DNA of 23,715 bases from CAZNNH01 sp964574335 (GCA_964574335.1 CAZNNH010000086.1:1-23715), one strand, 5' to 3'. Positions 1-8,039 are shown, counted from the first letter of the stretch. Translations and numbers: made by a program. Notes: generated from the letters alone by a model not told the origin.

Positions 1-214
1 CGCGCAGGAGGAACGTCTTCGGGTAGGGGCCCTCCCGGCACAACTTGAAGGAGCCGAAGTCCTTGTACCACTCTCCATCAGGGGCTTCGGGCTCAGTCTC
101 ACGCCAGCACTTGAGCTGGCAGAGATCCTCGGCAGCAATCTTGCGGTCCCTCAGGCGGTCGAAGAGATGATCTCGAAGGGCCGGCGGCAGATCCGTCCAG
201 AGGATCTTCGGCAT
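1..214 (-). CDS. Partner protein of RHH antitoxin-like gene, partial (runs off left edge)
   Basis: The open frame starts with ATG directly after the TGA of the upstream RHH gene (TGA-ATG, no gap) and stays open for 71 codons to the window edge. It begins MPKILWTDLPPALRDHLF and continues with an acidic, Trp/Tyr-rich part (WRETEPEAPDGEWYKDFGSF) and then LCREGPYPKTFLLR at the edge. The abutting start means translational coupling with the RHH gene, the usual arrangement of a two-gene type II toxin-antitoxin module with the antitoxin first. I do not recognise a named toxin fold, so a toxin role is inferred only from position and size. It could equally be a small conserved hypothetical protein co-regulated with the RHH protein. 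The C-terminus is missing from the window. Confidence 0.6.
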   Translation of the reverse strand, partial: MPKILWTDLPPALRDHLFDRLRDRKIAAEDLCQLKCWRETEPEAPDGEWYKDFGSFKLCREGPYPKTFLLR

Positions 215-472
215 TCAGTCGCCGAAGGTCATCTGGGCTAGTTCCTGCTTCAGGCGGGACTGCTCACCGGGGTCGTCAGCCTGGGTCAGCCGTTCGGCCA
301 GATCGAAGAAGCGCTGTTTCTCTGCCTCCTTGGCCGAGAGGCCGGACTCGATCAACTCGACGATGACTCGGTTTGCGCTGAGCTTCCTCGATTTCGCGAT
401 GGCCTTCACCCGGCGAACGATGCGAGGGGGCAACGTCACGCTCTGACGGACGGGCTTCTCGAGATTCGGCAT
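215..472 (-). CDS. Ribbon-helix-helix (CopG/Arc type) DNA-binding protein, putative antitoxin
   Basis: This 85-aa protein has an N-terminal ribbon-helix-helix pattern: a short basic beta strand (residues ~8-15, VRQSVTLP), then two helices (~16-28 and ~32-46, with SANRVIVELIESGL). A charged helical tail of about 35 residues follows. That architecture (DNA-binding N-terminus, acidic/basic helical C-terminus) is typical of type II antitoxins that wrap a partner and repress their own promoter. The ATG lies at 470-472. The stop codon abuts the ATG of the next gene. Four CACC sites at helical spacing lie just upstream (474-508) and are candidate operator sites. RHH DNA binding is well supported; the antitoxin role is inferred from gene order. 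Confidence 0.75.
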   Translation of the reverse strand: MPNLEKPVRQSVTLPPRIVRRVKAIAKSRKLSANRVIVELIESGLSAKEAEKQRFFDLAERLTQADDPGEQSRLKQELAQMTFGD

Positions 473-517
473 GCACCAATCCTACACCGGATAGCACCAG
501 GCTGCACCATTCAGGTG
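473..517 (-). promoter_or_regulatory. Candidate operator/promoter of the RHH module: phased CACC sites
   Basis: Read on the plus strand, CACC occurs at 474, 485, 495 and 505, i.e. spacings of 11, 10 and 10 bp. Three of the four sit in the longer word GCACCA (473, 494, 504). An inverted GGTG follows at 514. One helical turn between sites places them on the same DNA face, as expected for side-by-side RHH dimers. On the minus strand the sequence TAGGAT lies only about 6 nt before the ATG and could be a -10 box giving a near-leaderless transcript. No clear -35 is visible. The operator role is inferred. Confidence 0.4.
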
Positions 518-590
518 TGGAAGGCGCAAGCCAAGCTGCCGTGGAACACGAGAAGGGCATGGCGCGGCTGCGCTGCCGCAAACCGCGACT

Positions 591-617
591 TGGAGGGGGA
601 GAATTGACCCCCCTCCA
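591..617. repeat. 9-bp inverted repeat around GAATTGA
   Basis: TGGAGGGGG (591-599) pairs perfectly with CCCCCTCCA (609-617) across a loop of about 9 nt. TTGACCCCC-type ends occur at termini of several insertion sequences, and transposase-like debris lies nearby, so this may be a remnant terminus. It could also be a simple hairpin. No gene ends next to it. Confidence 0.3.
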
Positions 618-792
618 GCGAAACACGCTGTTTCGGTCTGTAACGGGAGCTACGGGTTCAGGAGCGAATCCGCACCAAGCGGCCGATGCAAAGGACCCAT
701 GAGGTGCCGCCGTCGGCGCTCGCGCTCGACGCTCCGCCGGCGGCTCAGGCCGGGCAAGGGTCCGCCGTCAGCGCCGTGCGCCGCTCGATGAG

Positions 793-905
793 ACGAGACG
801 TTCGGCCTCTTTCTCATCGAGCTTCTCTGTCGGTTGCTGTAGGAGCAGCCCAGCCAACTGCATCGGCTGCAGGCCCACGTCCCCGTCTGCCCGGAGTGGA
901 GTCTC
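793..905 (-). pseudogene. Possible transposase fragment (ISL3-like C-terminal region), degenerate
   Basis: One minus-strand frame reads ADGDVGLQPMQLAGLLLQQ followed by PTEKLDEKEAERLVS. This resembles the 'LLL..PE.L.EEE...L' stretch near the C-terminus of some ISL3-type transposases. The frame has no start and is closed by a stop shortly afterwards, and flanking frames are uninformative. The resemblance is from memory of the family pattern over fewer than 40 residues, so chance similarity is possible. Confidence 0.25.
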
Positions 906-1111
906 GCGGCTATGCTGTCGAGTCGCCTGAGCGTGCCCGGCGCCAGCGAATAAGGCGGCGCTCGGTCCAGGTGCGGTCGGTGGGGCGCCCGCCGAGCGCC
1001 GGCGTTCGAGGGCGGGTCTTGACGTCCGCCAGAAGGCGCAGGCCCCCTCAAATGGGGAAGTCCGACGCTGCCAGTGTACCCTCGAGGGGCGTTTGGCTCA
1101 CGGACCTGCCG

Positions 1112-1174
1112 TTTCCAGGCCGTGAGCTGCGGCTTTCAGGCCGTGAGCTGCCGATTCCGGGCCGTGAACCGCGG
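1112..1174. repeat. Three-copy 21-bp imperfect tandem repeat
   Basis: Copies occupy 1112-1132, 1133-1153 and 1154-1174. The shared core is TTYC(C)RGGCCGTGAGCTGC; the third copy is more diverged (GCCGTGAACCGC). The unit is a multiple of three, so it stays open in several frames, but no credible gene covers it. It lies between the cytochrome stop codon (1247-1249) and the transposase-like debris. Confidence 0.7.
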
Positions 1175-1246
1175 GCACTGGGCAACCGCCGTTGGCAGAG
1201 CGTCTCCAACGAGCGAGACAGGGTCTTTGGGGCCGGCCTGTGGTGC

Positions 1247-2514
1247 TCAGCGGGTGCCGTTAGCGGCCGCCAGCGTCGCCTCCGCCACCACGACGTCCGG
1301 GATGTCCCAACCCTTCTGCTGCGCGATGTCGTAGAAGAGCCGGCGCAGCACCACCCGCGCCCGGAGGCGGATCTCGCCGGCGTCCGGCGGGGCGGCGAAA
1401 CGGTACGTCGAGGCGTCCTCCGCCAGGGCCGGGAGCCGCGTGTCGCTCTCGATGATCGTGCGCCGCCAGTAGCTGACCACCGGGCTGGCCCCGGTCTGGA
1501 CGTCTCGCAGGAGCTTCGCGAACGCCTTGCCCGGTCGCCCGGCTTCGGGGCCGCCCCATCCCGGCACGGTGGGGTGATGCCCTGCTCCGCGTACGGGCTC
1601 TCCTTCCATTCGTCGAACGAGGTGTAGACCGGCGTGCCGCGGAAGCGGTACTGGTGGCACGGGGCGCAGAAGGCGCTCTCGCGCATCAGCGGCAGGTAGG
1701 TGTCGGCGCCCCCACGCTCGCCGAACGGGCCGAAGAAGATGTCCTGGCCGCGTGGCGGCCGGAGCATCTTCAGCCCGTGGACGCCGGGCGAGCCCGGGAA
1801 CACCGTGCCGGTGGCGGGGCTCAACAGCACGCCGCCGATCTTGTGGCAGAAGTCGCAGTGGATGCCGGCCTCGAGCCGGCCCCGCAGGGCGTTCAGGTCG
1901 CTCGGGAGGTCGGGGTCGAACGTCGCGCCCGGGGCGTGGCAGGCCGAGCACTCGCCGTTGGCCCCGGGGAAGTCCTTGCGGTAGCCGTCTCCCGCCGGGT
2001 TTCCGTCGAGGTCCGTCCCGTTGTAGAGGCTGAAGACCCGGGCGTTCGAGATCGCCCGCCCGTGGGCGTTCCGCCGCCACTGCGGGAGCGGGCCCCACTC
2101 CTCCGGGTGGCAGCTCTTGCAGACCTTGGGGGAGTCTCCCCCGAGGGGCGAGACCCACCGGTAGTCCTGGTAGTCGACCGTGTGGTGGCGGCGCATCCGA
2201 ATCTCGATGCCCTCGGCCGGCGGGGTGACGTCGACCGTCGCCACGTAGCAGCCGACCCGCGTGGCGGCCAGCGTGACCCGCGGCGAACCGGCCGGGAGAC
2301 GCAGGAAGAAACGGCCGTCGGTCCCCGTCTCGACCACGTTCTCGGTGCCGCGGACGCGGACCCGCGCCCCCGCTGCCGGGGCCGAGCCGCTCAGGACCGT
2401 CCCCTCGACGGTCACCTCGGGGGGGGCACCCAGCAGGATCGTAAGGACGGCCAGGACAGTCCCGATCGTCGGTCGCCGGGCTCGCCGGAATACGTGGCCG
2501 AGCCGGACCGCCAC
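1247..2514 (-). pseudogene. Multihaem cytochrome c with N-terminal carboxypeptidase-regulatory-like domain, disrupted by frameshift/internal deletion
   Basis: The gene starts at GTG (2512-2514) with a hydrophobic export segment (residues ~16-30). A beta-rich domain at ~34-108 of the carboxypeptidase-regulatory type (VEGTVLSGSAPAAGARVRV, GTDGRFFLRLPAG) follows. Four haem-binding motifs come next: CKSCH (132-136), CSACH (189-193), CDFCH (220-224) and CAPCH (283-287). Up to about residue 314 (AEQGIT) the frame looks genuine; beyond it turns into Arg/Ser-rich nonsense. Credible sequence resumes in another frame (VPGWGGPEAGRPGKAFAKLL to AEATLAAANGTR, TGA at 1247-1249). The switch lies near 1567-1573. 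In relatives as I know them, GIT is followed by C..CHM and a long beta-rich stretch before this tail. I therefore infer a deletion of perhaps 100 residues, including a fifth haem site, plus a frameshift. Misassembly is the alternative. The intact protein would be a periplasmic or surface electron carrier or reductase. Confidence 0.75.
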
Positions 2515-2579
2515 TATGCACCGCGCCGTGCCGGTCCCCTCGAACCCCCAGGGATGACGGTATCCTAGGGAGCACAGGC

Positions 2580-3149
2580 ATGTACCCCTACTTGCGGCTG
2601 GTGGCTGTGGTCGTCGGCGCCTGGCGTCGTCCCCGGCTCGGCTTCGACGACGAAGGCGTGCTGCGGCTGCGGGTCTGGCCCACCGACATCGACGTCTACC
2701 CGGAGGTCAACAACGGCCGCCACCTGACGCTGATGGACCTGGGCCGCTTCGACTTCGCGTTGCGCAGCGGCCTGATGCGGATCGCCCACGCCCGGCGCTG
2801 GGGCTTCGTGGTGGCCGGCGCCAGCGTCCGCTACCGTCATCGGCTGCCGCCGTTGCGCCGGTTCACGCTGCACACCCGGCTGGTCGGGCGGGACCAGCGC
2901 TGGTTCTACTTTCAGCAGCTCCTCCGCCGCGAGGGCCGGATCTGCTCCTCGGCGCTGATCCGGGTGGCGCTGACCCGGACCGGCGGTCTGGTGCCGACGG
3001 CCGAGGTCATGGAGGCGGTCGGGGCACCGGGCTGGGGGCCCGAGCTACCTCACTGGGTGAGCGCGTGGACCGCGGCTGACGAGCAGCGCGCCCAGGCCCT
3101 GGCGTCCGCGGAACATTCCCTCGTGTCAGGCGTAGTACCGTCAGAGTGA
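2580..3149 (+). CDS. Acyl-CoA thioesterase-like hot-dog protein (4HBT/THEM6-like)
   Basis: The 189-aa protein carries the hot-dog thioesterase signature: WPTDIDVYPEVNNGRHL (residues ~33-49) with TDID at 35-38 and VNN at 43-45, followed by a long helix (LTLMDLGRFDFALRSGLM). Beta strands typical of the fold follow (ASVRYRHRLPPLRRFTLHTR, WFYFQQLLRREGRICSSALI). Such proteins cleave or bind acyl-CoA/acyl-ACP thioesters in the cytoplasm. The first ~20 residues are hydrophobic with a basic end, as in THEM6-type members, and might associate with membrane. ATG at 2580 has a good ribosome site, AGGGAG at 2567-2572, 7 nt away. The gene diverges from the broken cytochrome gene with only about 65 bp between the starts. 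Substrate is unknown. Confidence 0.8.
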   Translation: MYPYLRLVAVVVGAWRRPRLGFDDEGVLRLRVWPTDIDVYPEVNNGRHLTLMDLGRFDFALRSGLMRIAHARRWGFVVAGASVRYRHRLPPLRRFTLHTRLVGRDQRWFYFQQLLRREGRICSSALIRVALTRTGGLVPTAEVMEAVGAPGWGPELPHWVSAWTAADEQRAQALASAEHSLVSGVVPSE

Positions 3150-3167
3150 AGGTCTGCCTGTGCTTCG

Positions 3168-3184
3168 GGGGCGCTTCCCGCCCC
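3168..3184 (+). terminator. Hairpin between thioesterase and M16 genes
   Basis: GGGGCG (3168-3173), loop cttcc, CGCCCC (3179-3184), then TT. It lies 19 nt after the thioesterase stop codon. Six GC pairs make it a plausible terminator or attenuator, but the T tract is only two bases. Confidence 0.35.
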
Positions 3185-3218
3185 TTCCGGCACCCAGTAG
3201 CCAATACCAGAGGTGTCC

Positions 3219-4652
3219 ATGACTAGAGCTGCACGTCGACCCGCGGCCTGGGTCGCGCTGCCCCTGTTGGCCGCGATGCTCCCGGTCCCGGCGCTCGCCG
3301 GCGAGACGGCCGCGGTCCAGGGCTTCCAGGTCCCGGTCCTGTATCACAAGCTGGACAACGGCCTCAAGGTCGTGCTGTCGCCCGACGCCACCGCGCCGGT
3401 CGCCGTGGTGGCCGTCTACTACAACATCGGCTTCCGGATCGAGCCCCGCGACCGGACCGGATTCGCCCATCTCTTCGAGCACATGATGTTCCAGGGCTCC
3501 GAGAACCTGGGCAAGATGGAGTTCATCCGCCTGATCCAGTCGAACGGAGGGGTGATGAACGGCTCCACCCGCTTCGACTTCACCAACTACTTCGAGATCG
3601 TCCCCGGCAACGTCCTGCAGATGATGCTGTGGGGCGAGGCGGACCGGATGCGGGCGCTGGACGTCAGCCAGGAGAACCTGACCAACCAGCAGGGGGTGGT
3701 GATCAACGAGGTCAAGGTGAACGTCTTGAACCAGCCCTACGGCGGCTTCCCCTGGCTCGACGTCCCCCAGTACGCCAACACCAACTGGTACAACGCCCAC
3801 AACTTCTACGGGGACCTCGCCGACATCGAGGCTGCCAACCTGGAGGACGTCCGTAGCTTCTTCAAGACCTACTACACGCCCAGCAACGCGGTGGTGGTGG
3901 TGACCGGCGACCTCGATCCGGAACAGACGCTCGCCTGGATCAAGGAGTACTTCGGGGCCATCCCGTCGGGGCCGACCCCGAAGCTCCCCGACATCTCCGA
4001 GCCGCGCCAGGAGCAGCAGAAGCGCCTCAGCCAGCCGGACAAGCTGGCCACCCGACCGGCACTGGCCGTGGCCTACCACGTGCCGAAGCGCAACACCCCC
4101 GAGTACTTCGCGATGGGCCTGCTGGACCAGATCCTGGTCCAGGGACGTGACAGCCGCCTCTACCAGGCGCTGGTCCAGGAGCGCGGCTTCAGCGGGGGCG
4201 TCTCCGGCGGCATCAACCTGCTGGGCAACATGTTCGACGTCGACGGCCCGACCCTCTGGACCACCTGGCTCTTCCACGACGCCGACAACACCGCCGACGC
4301 CATCCTGAAGCGCTTCGACGCCGAGGTCGAGAAGCTGCGTACGGCACCCGTGGATGCGGCCACCCTGGAGCTGGCCAAGGTCAAGATGCGCTCCGCCCTC
4401 TACGACAGCATCGAGGAGACCTTCGGCTTCGGCCGTGCCGACCTCTTGGCCAGCTTCGCTCTCTTCGACGACGATCCGTCCCGCATCAACCAGCTCGAGG
4501 GTGACTTCATGAAGGTCACGCCCGAGCTGCTCCACGCCACGGCCCGCGAGTACCTGCGCCCCGGCAACCGGACCATCCTGACCATCGAGCCGAAGGCCGG
4601 GGAGAAGCCTTCGGCCGCGGGCTCTCAGGAGCCTGAAGGGGGGACCCGATGA
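3219..4652 (+). CDS. M16 family zinc metallopeptidase, catalytic subunit (pair 1)
   Basis: This 477-aa exported peptidase has a signal peptide (residues 1-28, basic start, hydrophobic core, ALA-GE cleavage region). The M16 inverted zinc site is intact: H84-L-F-E87-H88, with a distal Glu at E164 (VVINEVKVN), the classical ~76-residue spacing. The N-terminal M16 domain is followed by the Peptidase_M16_C domain (~190-370). The family cleaves peptides inside a clam-shell made by two M16 halves, here split over two genes. I prefer ATG 3219 over the in-frame GTG at 3213 because AGAGG (3209-3213) is positioned 5 nt before ATG. The stop overlaps the next start by ATGA, so the two subunits are co-translated and probably form a periplasmic heterodimer. 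Confidence 0.93.
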   Translation: MTRAARRPAAWVALPLLAAMLPVPALAGETAAVQGFQVPVLYHKLDNGLKVVLSPDATAPVAVVAVYYNIGFRIEPRDRTGFAHLFEHMMFQGSENLGKMEFIRLIQSNGGVMNGSTRFDFTNYFEIVPGNVLQMMLWGEADRMRALDVSQENLTNQQGVVINEVKVNVLNQPYGGFPWLDVPQYANTNWYNAHNFYGDLADIEAANLEDVRSFFKTYYTPSNAVVVVTGDLDPEQTLAWIKEYFGAIPSGPTPKLPDISEPRQEQQKRLSQPDKLATRPALAVAYHVPKRNTPEYFAMGLLDQILVQGRDSRLYQALVQERGFSGGVSGGINLLGNMFDVDGPTLWTTWLFHDADNTADAILKRFDAEVEKLRTAPVDAATLELAKVKMRSALYDSIEETFGFGRADLLASFALFDDDPSRINQLEGDFMKVTPELLHATAREYLRPGNRTILTIEPKAGEKPSAAGSQEPEGGTR

Positions 4653-6031
4653 GACGGAACGTGCTGTTCGCCGCCCTCAGCATCGCGCTGGCCACGGGGG
4701 CCACGGCGTTTGCCGAGAGGCAGGCGCCCCCGGCCCCGGCGCCCCCCAAGGCTTTCCAGGTCCCGACCCCCACCCACCTCACCCTCGACAACGGCCTGGC
4801 CGTGACCTTCGTCGACTACGGGACGGTCCCCAAGGTCCGCGTCGAGCTCGCCGTCGAGGTGGGCAACGCCGACGAGAGCGCCGACCAGGTCTGGCTGGCC
4901 GACCTGACCGGCCGTCTGCTCATGGAGGGCACCCGGCGTCGCAGCGCCGCCCAGGTCTCCGAGGCGGCGGCCCGGATGGGCGGCTCGCTCGACATCGCGG
5001 TGGGTTCGGAGGCCACCGAGCTGTCCGGGGACGTGCTCTCGGAGTTCGCGGCGGACTTCGTGGGCCTGGTGGCGGAGGTGACGCGTGATCCCGCGTTTCC
5101 CGAGAGCGAGCTGGCCCGGCTGAAGGCGGACCTCCTCCGCCAGCTCTCGATCGCTCGCAGCCAGCCCCAGCAGCTCGCCCAGGAGAAGCTCCTGGCCCTG
5201 CTCTACGGCGATCACCCGTTCGGTCGTCTGTTCCCGACCCCGGAGATGATCCAGGGCTTCGACCTTCAGCAGGTGAAGGCCTTCTACGCTGCGGGCTTCT
5301 CTCCGAAGCGCGCCCATCTCTACGTGGTGGGCCGATTCGATCACGCCGCGGTGGAGCAGTCGGTGCGGGGCGCGTTCGCCGGCTGGCAGGGAGGTGCGCC
5401 CCTCGACCGCAAGCCCCCCCACCCCGAGAGCCACCGGGCCGTCCACATCGTGGATCGAAAGGACGCGGTCCAGTCGACGATCATCGTGGCGGTCCCGGTC
5501 ATCGATCCGTCGAACCCCGACTACCTGCGCCTGGCGGTGACCAACACCCTCCTCGGGGGCTTCTTCTCCTCCCGGGTGACCACCAACATCCGCGAGGACA
5601 AGGGCTACACCTACTCGCCGTTCAGCCAGATCTCCTCGCGGCGCGGCGACGCCTACTGGGCGCAGAACGCCGACGTCTCCACCGACGTCACCGCCCCCGC
5701 CCTCAAGGAGATCCTGTTCGAGATCGACCGGCTGCAGGCGGAGCCGCCTTCGGAGCAGGAGCTGTCCGGGGTGAAGAGCTACATGGCCGGCGTGTTCGTG
5801 CTCCGCAACTCCTCGCGCTCGGGGATCATCAACCAGCTCCAGTACATCGAGCGGCACCGCCTGCCCGCCGACTATCTGCAGCGCTACGTGGAACGGATCC
5901 ATGCCGTTACCCCGGTCGACATCCAGGAGATGGCCCGGAAGTACATCCGCGACGACCAGGCCACCATCGTGGTGGTGGGCGACCGGAAGAAGATCGAGAA
6001 GGACCTGCGGCCCTTCGCCGCCCAGCCGTGA
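4649..6031 (+). CDS. M16 family peptidase homologue, non-catalytic subunit (pair 1)
   Basis: This 460-aa partner has a signal peptide (residues 1-22, AFA-ER). It has both M16 domains, but the zinc motif is lost: the aligned segment LADLTGRLLMEGT has Asp85, Gly88 and Arg89 where the active subunit has His, Glu and His. The Arg/Tyr pair that the inactive half contributes to the active site is kept (R315 and Y320/Y322 in NIREDKGYTYS). This is the normal division of labour in split M16 enzymes: one half carries zinc, the other completes the chamber and binds the peptide. It starts inside the stop of the catalytic gene (ATGA) and ends 12 nt before a large palindrome. Role as obligate partner is inferred from family knowledge. 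Confidence 0.92.
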   Translation: MRRNVLFAALSIALATGATAFAERQAPPAPAPPKAFQVPTPTHLTLDNGLAVTFVDYGTVPKVRVELAVEVGNADESADQVWLADLTGRLLMEGTRRRSAAQVSEAAARMGGSLDIAVGSEATELSGDVLSEFAADFVGLVAEVTRDPAFPESELARLKADLLRQLSIARSQPQQLAQEKLLALLYGDHPFGRLFPTPEMIQGFDLQQVKAFYAAGFSPKRAHLYVVGRFDHAAVEQSVRGAFAGWQGGAPLDRKPPHPESHRAVHIVDRKDAVQSTIIVAVPVIDPSNPDYLRLAVTNTLLGGFFSSRVTTNIREDKGYTYSPFSQISSRRGDAYWAQNADVSTDVTAPALKEILFEIDRLQAEPPSEQELSGVKSYMAGVFVLRNSSRSGIINQLQYIERHRLPADYLQRYVERIHAVTPVDIQEMARKYIRDDQATIVVVGDRKKIEKDLRPFAAQP

Positions 6032-6043
6032 GATCGGGACGGA

Positions 6044-6071
6044 CCGGGCCCGCGTCGCGACGCGGGCCCGG
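6044..6071 (+). terminator. Perfect 28-bp GC palindrome after the first M16 pair
   Basis: The two 14-bp halves are exact reverse complements (CCGGGCCCGCGTCG and its complement), starting 13 nt after the M16 stop codon. Folded, it gives about 12 GC-rich pairs with a tiny loop. There is no T tract, so it is not a classical intrinsic terminator; it may stop or protect the 3' end of the M16 transcript. Confidence 0.5.
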
Positions 6072-6101
6072 GCGCCGCCCGTCGCCCGATCGGGCCCCGG
6101 T

Positions 6102-6130
6102 TTGACGCCGGGGGGGCGGGCTCGTAGTCT
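6102..6130 (+). promoter_or_regulatory. Sigma-70 type promoter before AP-superfamily hydrolase
   Basis: TTGACG (6102-6107), exactly 17 bp, then TAGTCT (6125-6130). Five of six -35 bases match consensus; the -10 keeps TA....T. The ATG at 6147 lies 16 bp past the -10, implying a leader of only about 10 nt. This matches the absence of a good Shine-Dalgarno site. Confidence 0.5.
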
Positions 6131-6146
6131 TGGCGCCGAGCCTCGA

Positions 6147-8039
6147 ATGCTGGCGGTGCCAGGGGCCGGAGTCGCTCACCAAGCGGAGCGGCGCGTCGGG
6201 CCTCAGCTCGAGCGGTTCGGCCTGGCCGCGATCTGTTTCGCGACGATGGCTGCCTCGCTGCTCGCCGCCCGCAACGGCCTGGCCCCGGTCCAGAGACCGC
6301 TCACCCACGGCCTGGTCTTCTGGGGCTGGTTTCTGGCGCTCCACGTCCCGGTCGCGCTGGTGGTCGGGCTGGGTCTCGCCCTCCTGAGCCGCATCCGACC
6401 GTTGTGGTGGCTGCCCCGGCTCGTGATGCTGGCGACGGCCACCGGCCTGTTGTTCTCGGTCATCTCCCGGAACCGGGGCGGGATGGTGGCCCTCGTCACG
6501 CTGACCGGCCCGGCACGCTACCAGTGGCTGCTGCCGGCCGCGTTCGCGCTGGCGGCGCTGGGCCTGCTGCTGGCAGGACTCTTGCCGTTTCGGCGTCGCT
6601 TCTGGCCGAGGCTCCTGTCGTTGGCCGCGATCGCGGCGTGCCTGGCGGCGCTGCTGCCCAGTCGCCCGGCTTCGGCGCCGACCTCGCTCCAGACCGCCGG
6701 CCCGCTGCGCCTCAGGGGCGAGCGGTTCCTGCTGTTCGGCCTCGACGGCGCGGACTGGCGGTATCTCGAGCCCCTGATCGCCCGGGGCGAGATGCCCAAC
6801 CTGGCCCGGCTGCGGCAGGAGGGGATCTGGGGACCGCTGAAGACGATCGAGCCGACGCTGTCGCCGGCGATCTGGACCACCATGGCGACGGGGCAGCCGC
6901 CGTCGGTGCACCGGATCCGGGGCTTCACGCGACGCCGGATCGACGGCGTGGACGACGCGCTCGGGAAGCTCCGCCCGGTCTGGGGAGTGGGGTTCCCGAG
7001 GCTTTACCGCTGGCTCAAGAGCTCGGGACGGATCTTCGAGTCGACGATCTCCTCGCTGGCCCGACGATCACCGGCGCTGTGGGAGCTGACCACGGTCGCC
7101 GCCTCACCGTTGGACGTCGTCAACTGGTGGGCCACCTGGCCTGCCGAGCGGGTCTTCGGCCGCATGGTGACGCAGCATCTGTACTTCTGGCGTCTCGGCC
7201 TTCGGGGCTGGGTGGCCGCCGAGCACCGGGTGACCTACCCGGAGGCGCTACAGGCCGAGCTGGCCGACCTGGTGATGAGGCCCGACCAGGTTACCTACGC
7301 GCAGGCCCGTGCCTTCATGGACGTGTCCGCCGAGGAGTACGAGTCGTTCCGGTCGACACCGTTCAGGAAGCACTGGATCGGCTCCGAGTTCCGCTACTTC
7401 TACTCGATGTTCCAGACCAACCGGCGGGTGGCCCGGTACCTGATGGAGTCCGGCCGTCGCCAGTATTCCCAACCGCCGGACATGCTCCTGCTGATACGCC
7501 TGGTCGACATGGCCTGCCATACCTCGCTTGCAGAGTCCGAGCTGGTCGCCGACCACCTGGACGCGACCGAGGACGAGATCCACCGCTACCGGGGGGTGGT
7601 GAGCGAGGCCTACCGCGCCGCCGACCGCCTGCTCGGCGAGCTGATCGCCGACTTCGGAGAGGGCAACGTGATCGTGGTGTCGGACCACGGCTTCGGGCTG
7701 GTCTACCACTGGCCGAAGTGGACGGTCTCGTACGACCACAAGAAGGCCCCCGACGGGATCTTCCTGGCCGCCGGACCGGCCTTCGGAAAGGGAAGGGTCG
7801 AAGGCCTCTCGGTCTTCGAGATGCTGCCGTTGCTCGCGTACCTGAAGGACCTTCCGTTGGCACAGGACCTGGTGGGGAGGCTGCCCGAGGAGGTCCTGTC
7901 CGCGGAGCTTCTGGCCTCTCGCCCGCCCCGGGCCATCGCCTCGTATGGAGAGCGCCGGGAGGGGACCTGGAGCGCGCGCGACGCGCCGCTCGACCGGGAG
8001 ATGCTGAAGCGACTCGAAGCCCTCGGCTATCTCGAGTAG
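6147..8039 (+). CDS. Membrane-anchored alkaline phosphatase superfamily hydrolase (type I phosphodiesterase/pyrophosphatase-like)
   Basis: 630 aa. Four hydrophobic segments fill residues ~25-175 (about 25-42, 53-80, 89-105, 126-168). The catalytic AP-superfamily domain follows. Metal and nucleophile positions are visible: D200 (LFGLDGADW), S239 in EPTLSPAIWTTMATG at the place of the usual Thr/Ser nucleophile, D454 and H458 (RLVDMACH), D513-H514 (VVSDHGFG) and H531 (DHKKAPDGIFLAAGP). A complete two-metal site is therefore plausible. The family hydrolyses phosphodiesters, phosphonates or transfers phospho-groups outside the membrane; substrate here is unknown. The C-terminal LKRLEALGYLE is typical of many Acidobacteriota sulfatase/AP proteins. 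I place the start at ATG 6147 just after a promoter-like sequence; the frame is open further upstream, but that part is Arg/Pro-rich and antisense-like. Confidence 0.85.
   Translation: MLAVPGAGVAHQAERRVGPQLERFGLAAICFATMAASLLAARNGLAPVQRPLTHGLVFWGWFLALHVPVALVVGLGLALLSRIRPLWWLPRLVMLATATGLLFSVISRNRGGMVALVTLTGPARYQWLLPAAFALAALGLLLAGLLPFRRRFWPRLLSLAAIAACLAALLPSRPASAPTSLQTAGPLRLRGERFLLFGLDGADWRYLEPLIARGEMPNLARLRQEGIWGPLKTIEPTLSPAIWTTMATGQPPSVHRIRGFTRRRIDGVDDALGKLRPVWGVGFPRLYRWLKSSGRIFESTISSLARRSPALWELTTVAASPLDVVNWWATWPAERVFGRMVTQHLYFWRLGLRGWVAAEHRVTYPEALQAELADLVMRPDQVTYAQARAFMDVSAEEYESFRSTPFRKHWIGSEFRYFYSMFQTNRRVARYLMESGRRQYSQPPDMLLLIRLVDMACHTSLAESELVADHLDATEDEIHRYRGVVSEAYRAADRLLGELIADFGEGNVIVVSDHGFGLVYHWPKWTVSYDHKKAPDGIFLAAGPAFGKGRVEGLSVFEMLPLLAYLKDLPLAQDLVGRLPEEVLSAELLASRPPRAIASYGERREGTWSARDAPLDREMLKRLEALGYLE

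Larger units (their letters stand above)
510..1246. other. Gene-poor region with probable insertion-sequence debris
   Basis: About 740 bp separate the RHH module from the cytochrome gene. Open frames here are short, Arg/Ser/Pro-rich and have no recognisable domain. Visible structure: a perfect 9-bp inverted repeat (591-599 against 609-617) enclosing gaattga; a transposase-like fragment on the minus strand (~793-905); and a three-copy 21-bp tandem repeat (1112-1174). Base composition remains high-GC. I see no intact gene and read the region as decayed accessory DNA. Confidence 0.5.

Noticed and set aside
517..702. Small plus-strand open frame (61 codons) in the gene-poor region
   Set aside because: No ribosome site, no recognisable domain, and it spans the inverted repeat at 591-617.
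3141..4535. Long antisense open frame (~460 codons) opposite the M16 catalytic gene
   Set aside because: Val/Gly/His/Glu-rich composition typical of the reverse strand of a GC-rich gene; no domain, and the plus strand holds a clear M16 peptidase.
5901..6146. In-frame N-terminal extension of the AP-superfamily hydrolase
   Set aside because: Arg/Pro/Ser-rich, overlaps the M16 gene and the 28-bp palindrome, and lies upstream of the promoter-like sequence; ATG 6147 is preferred.
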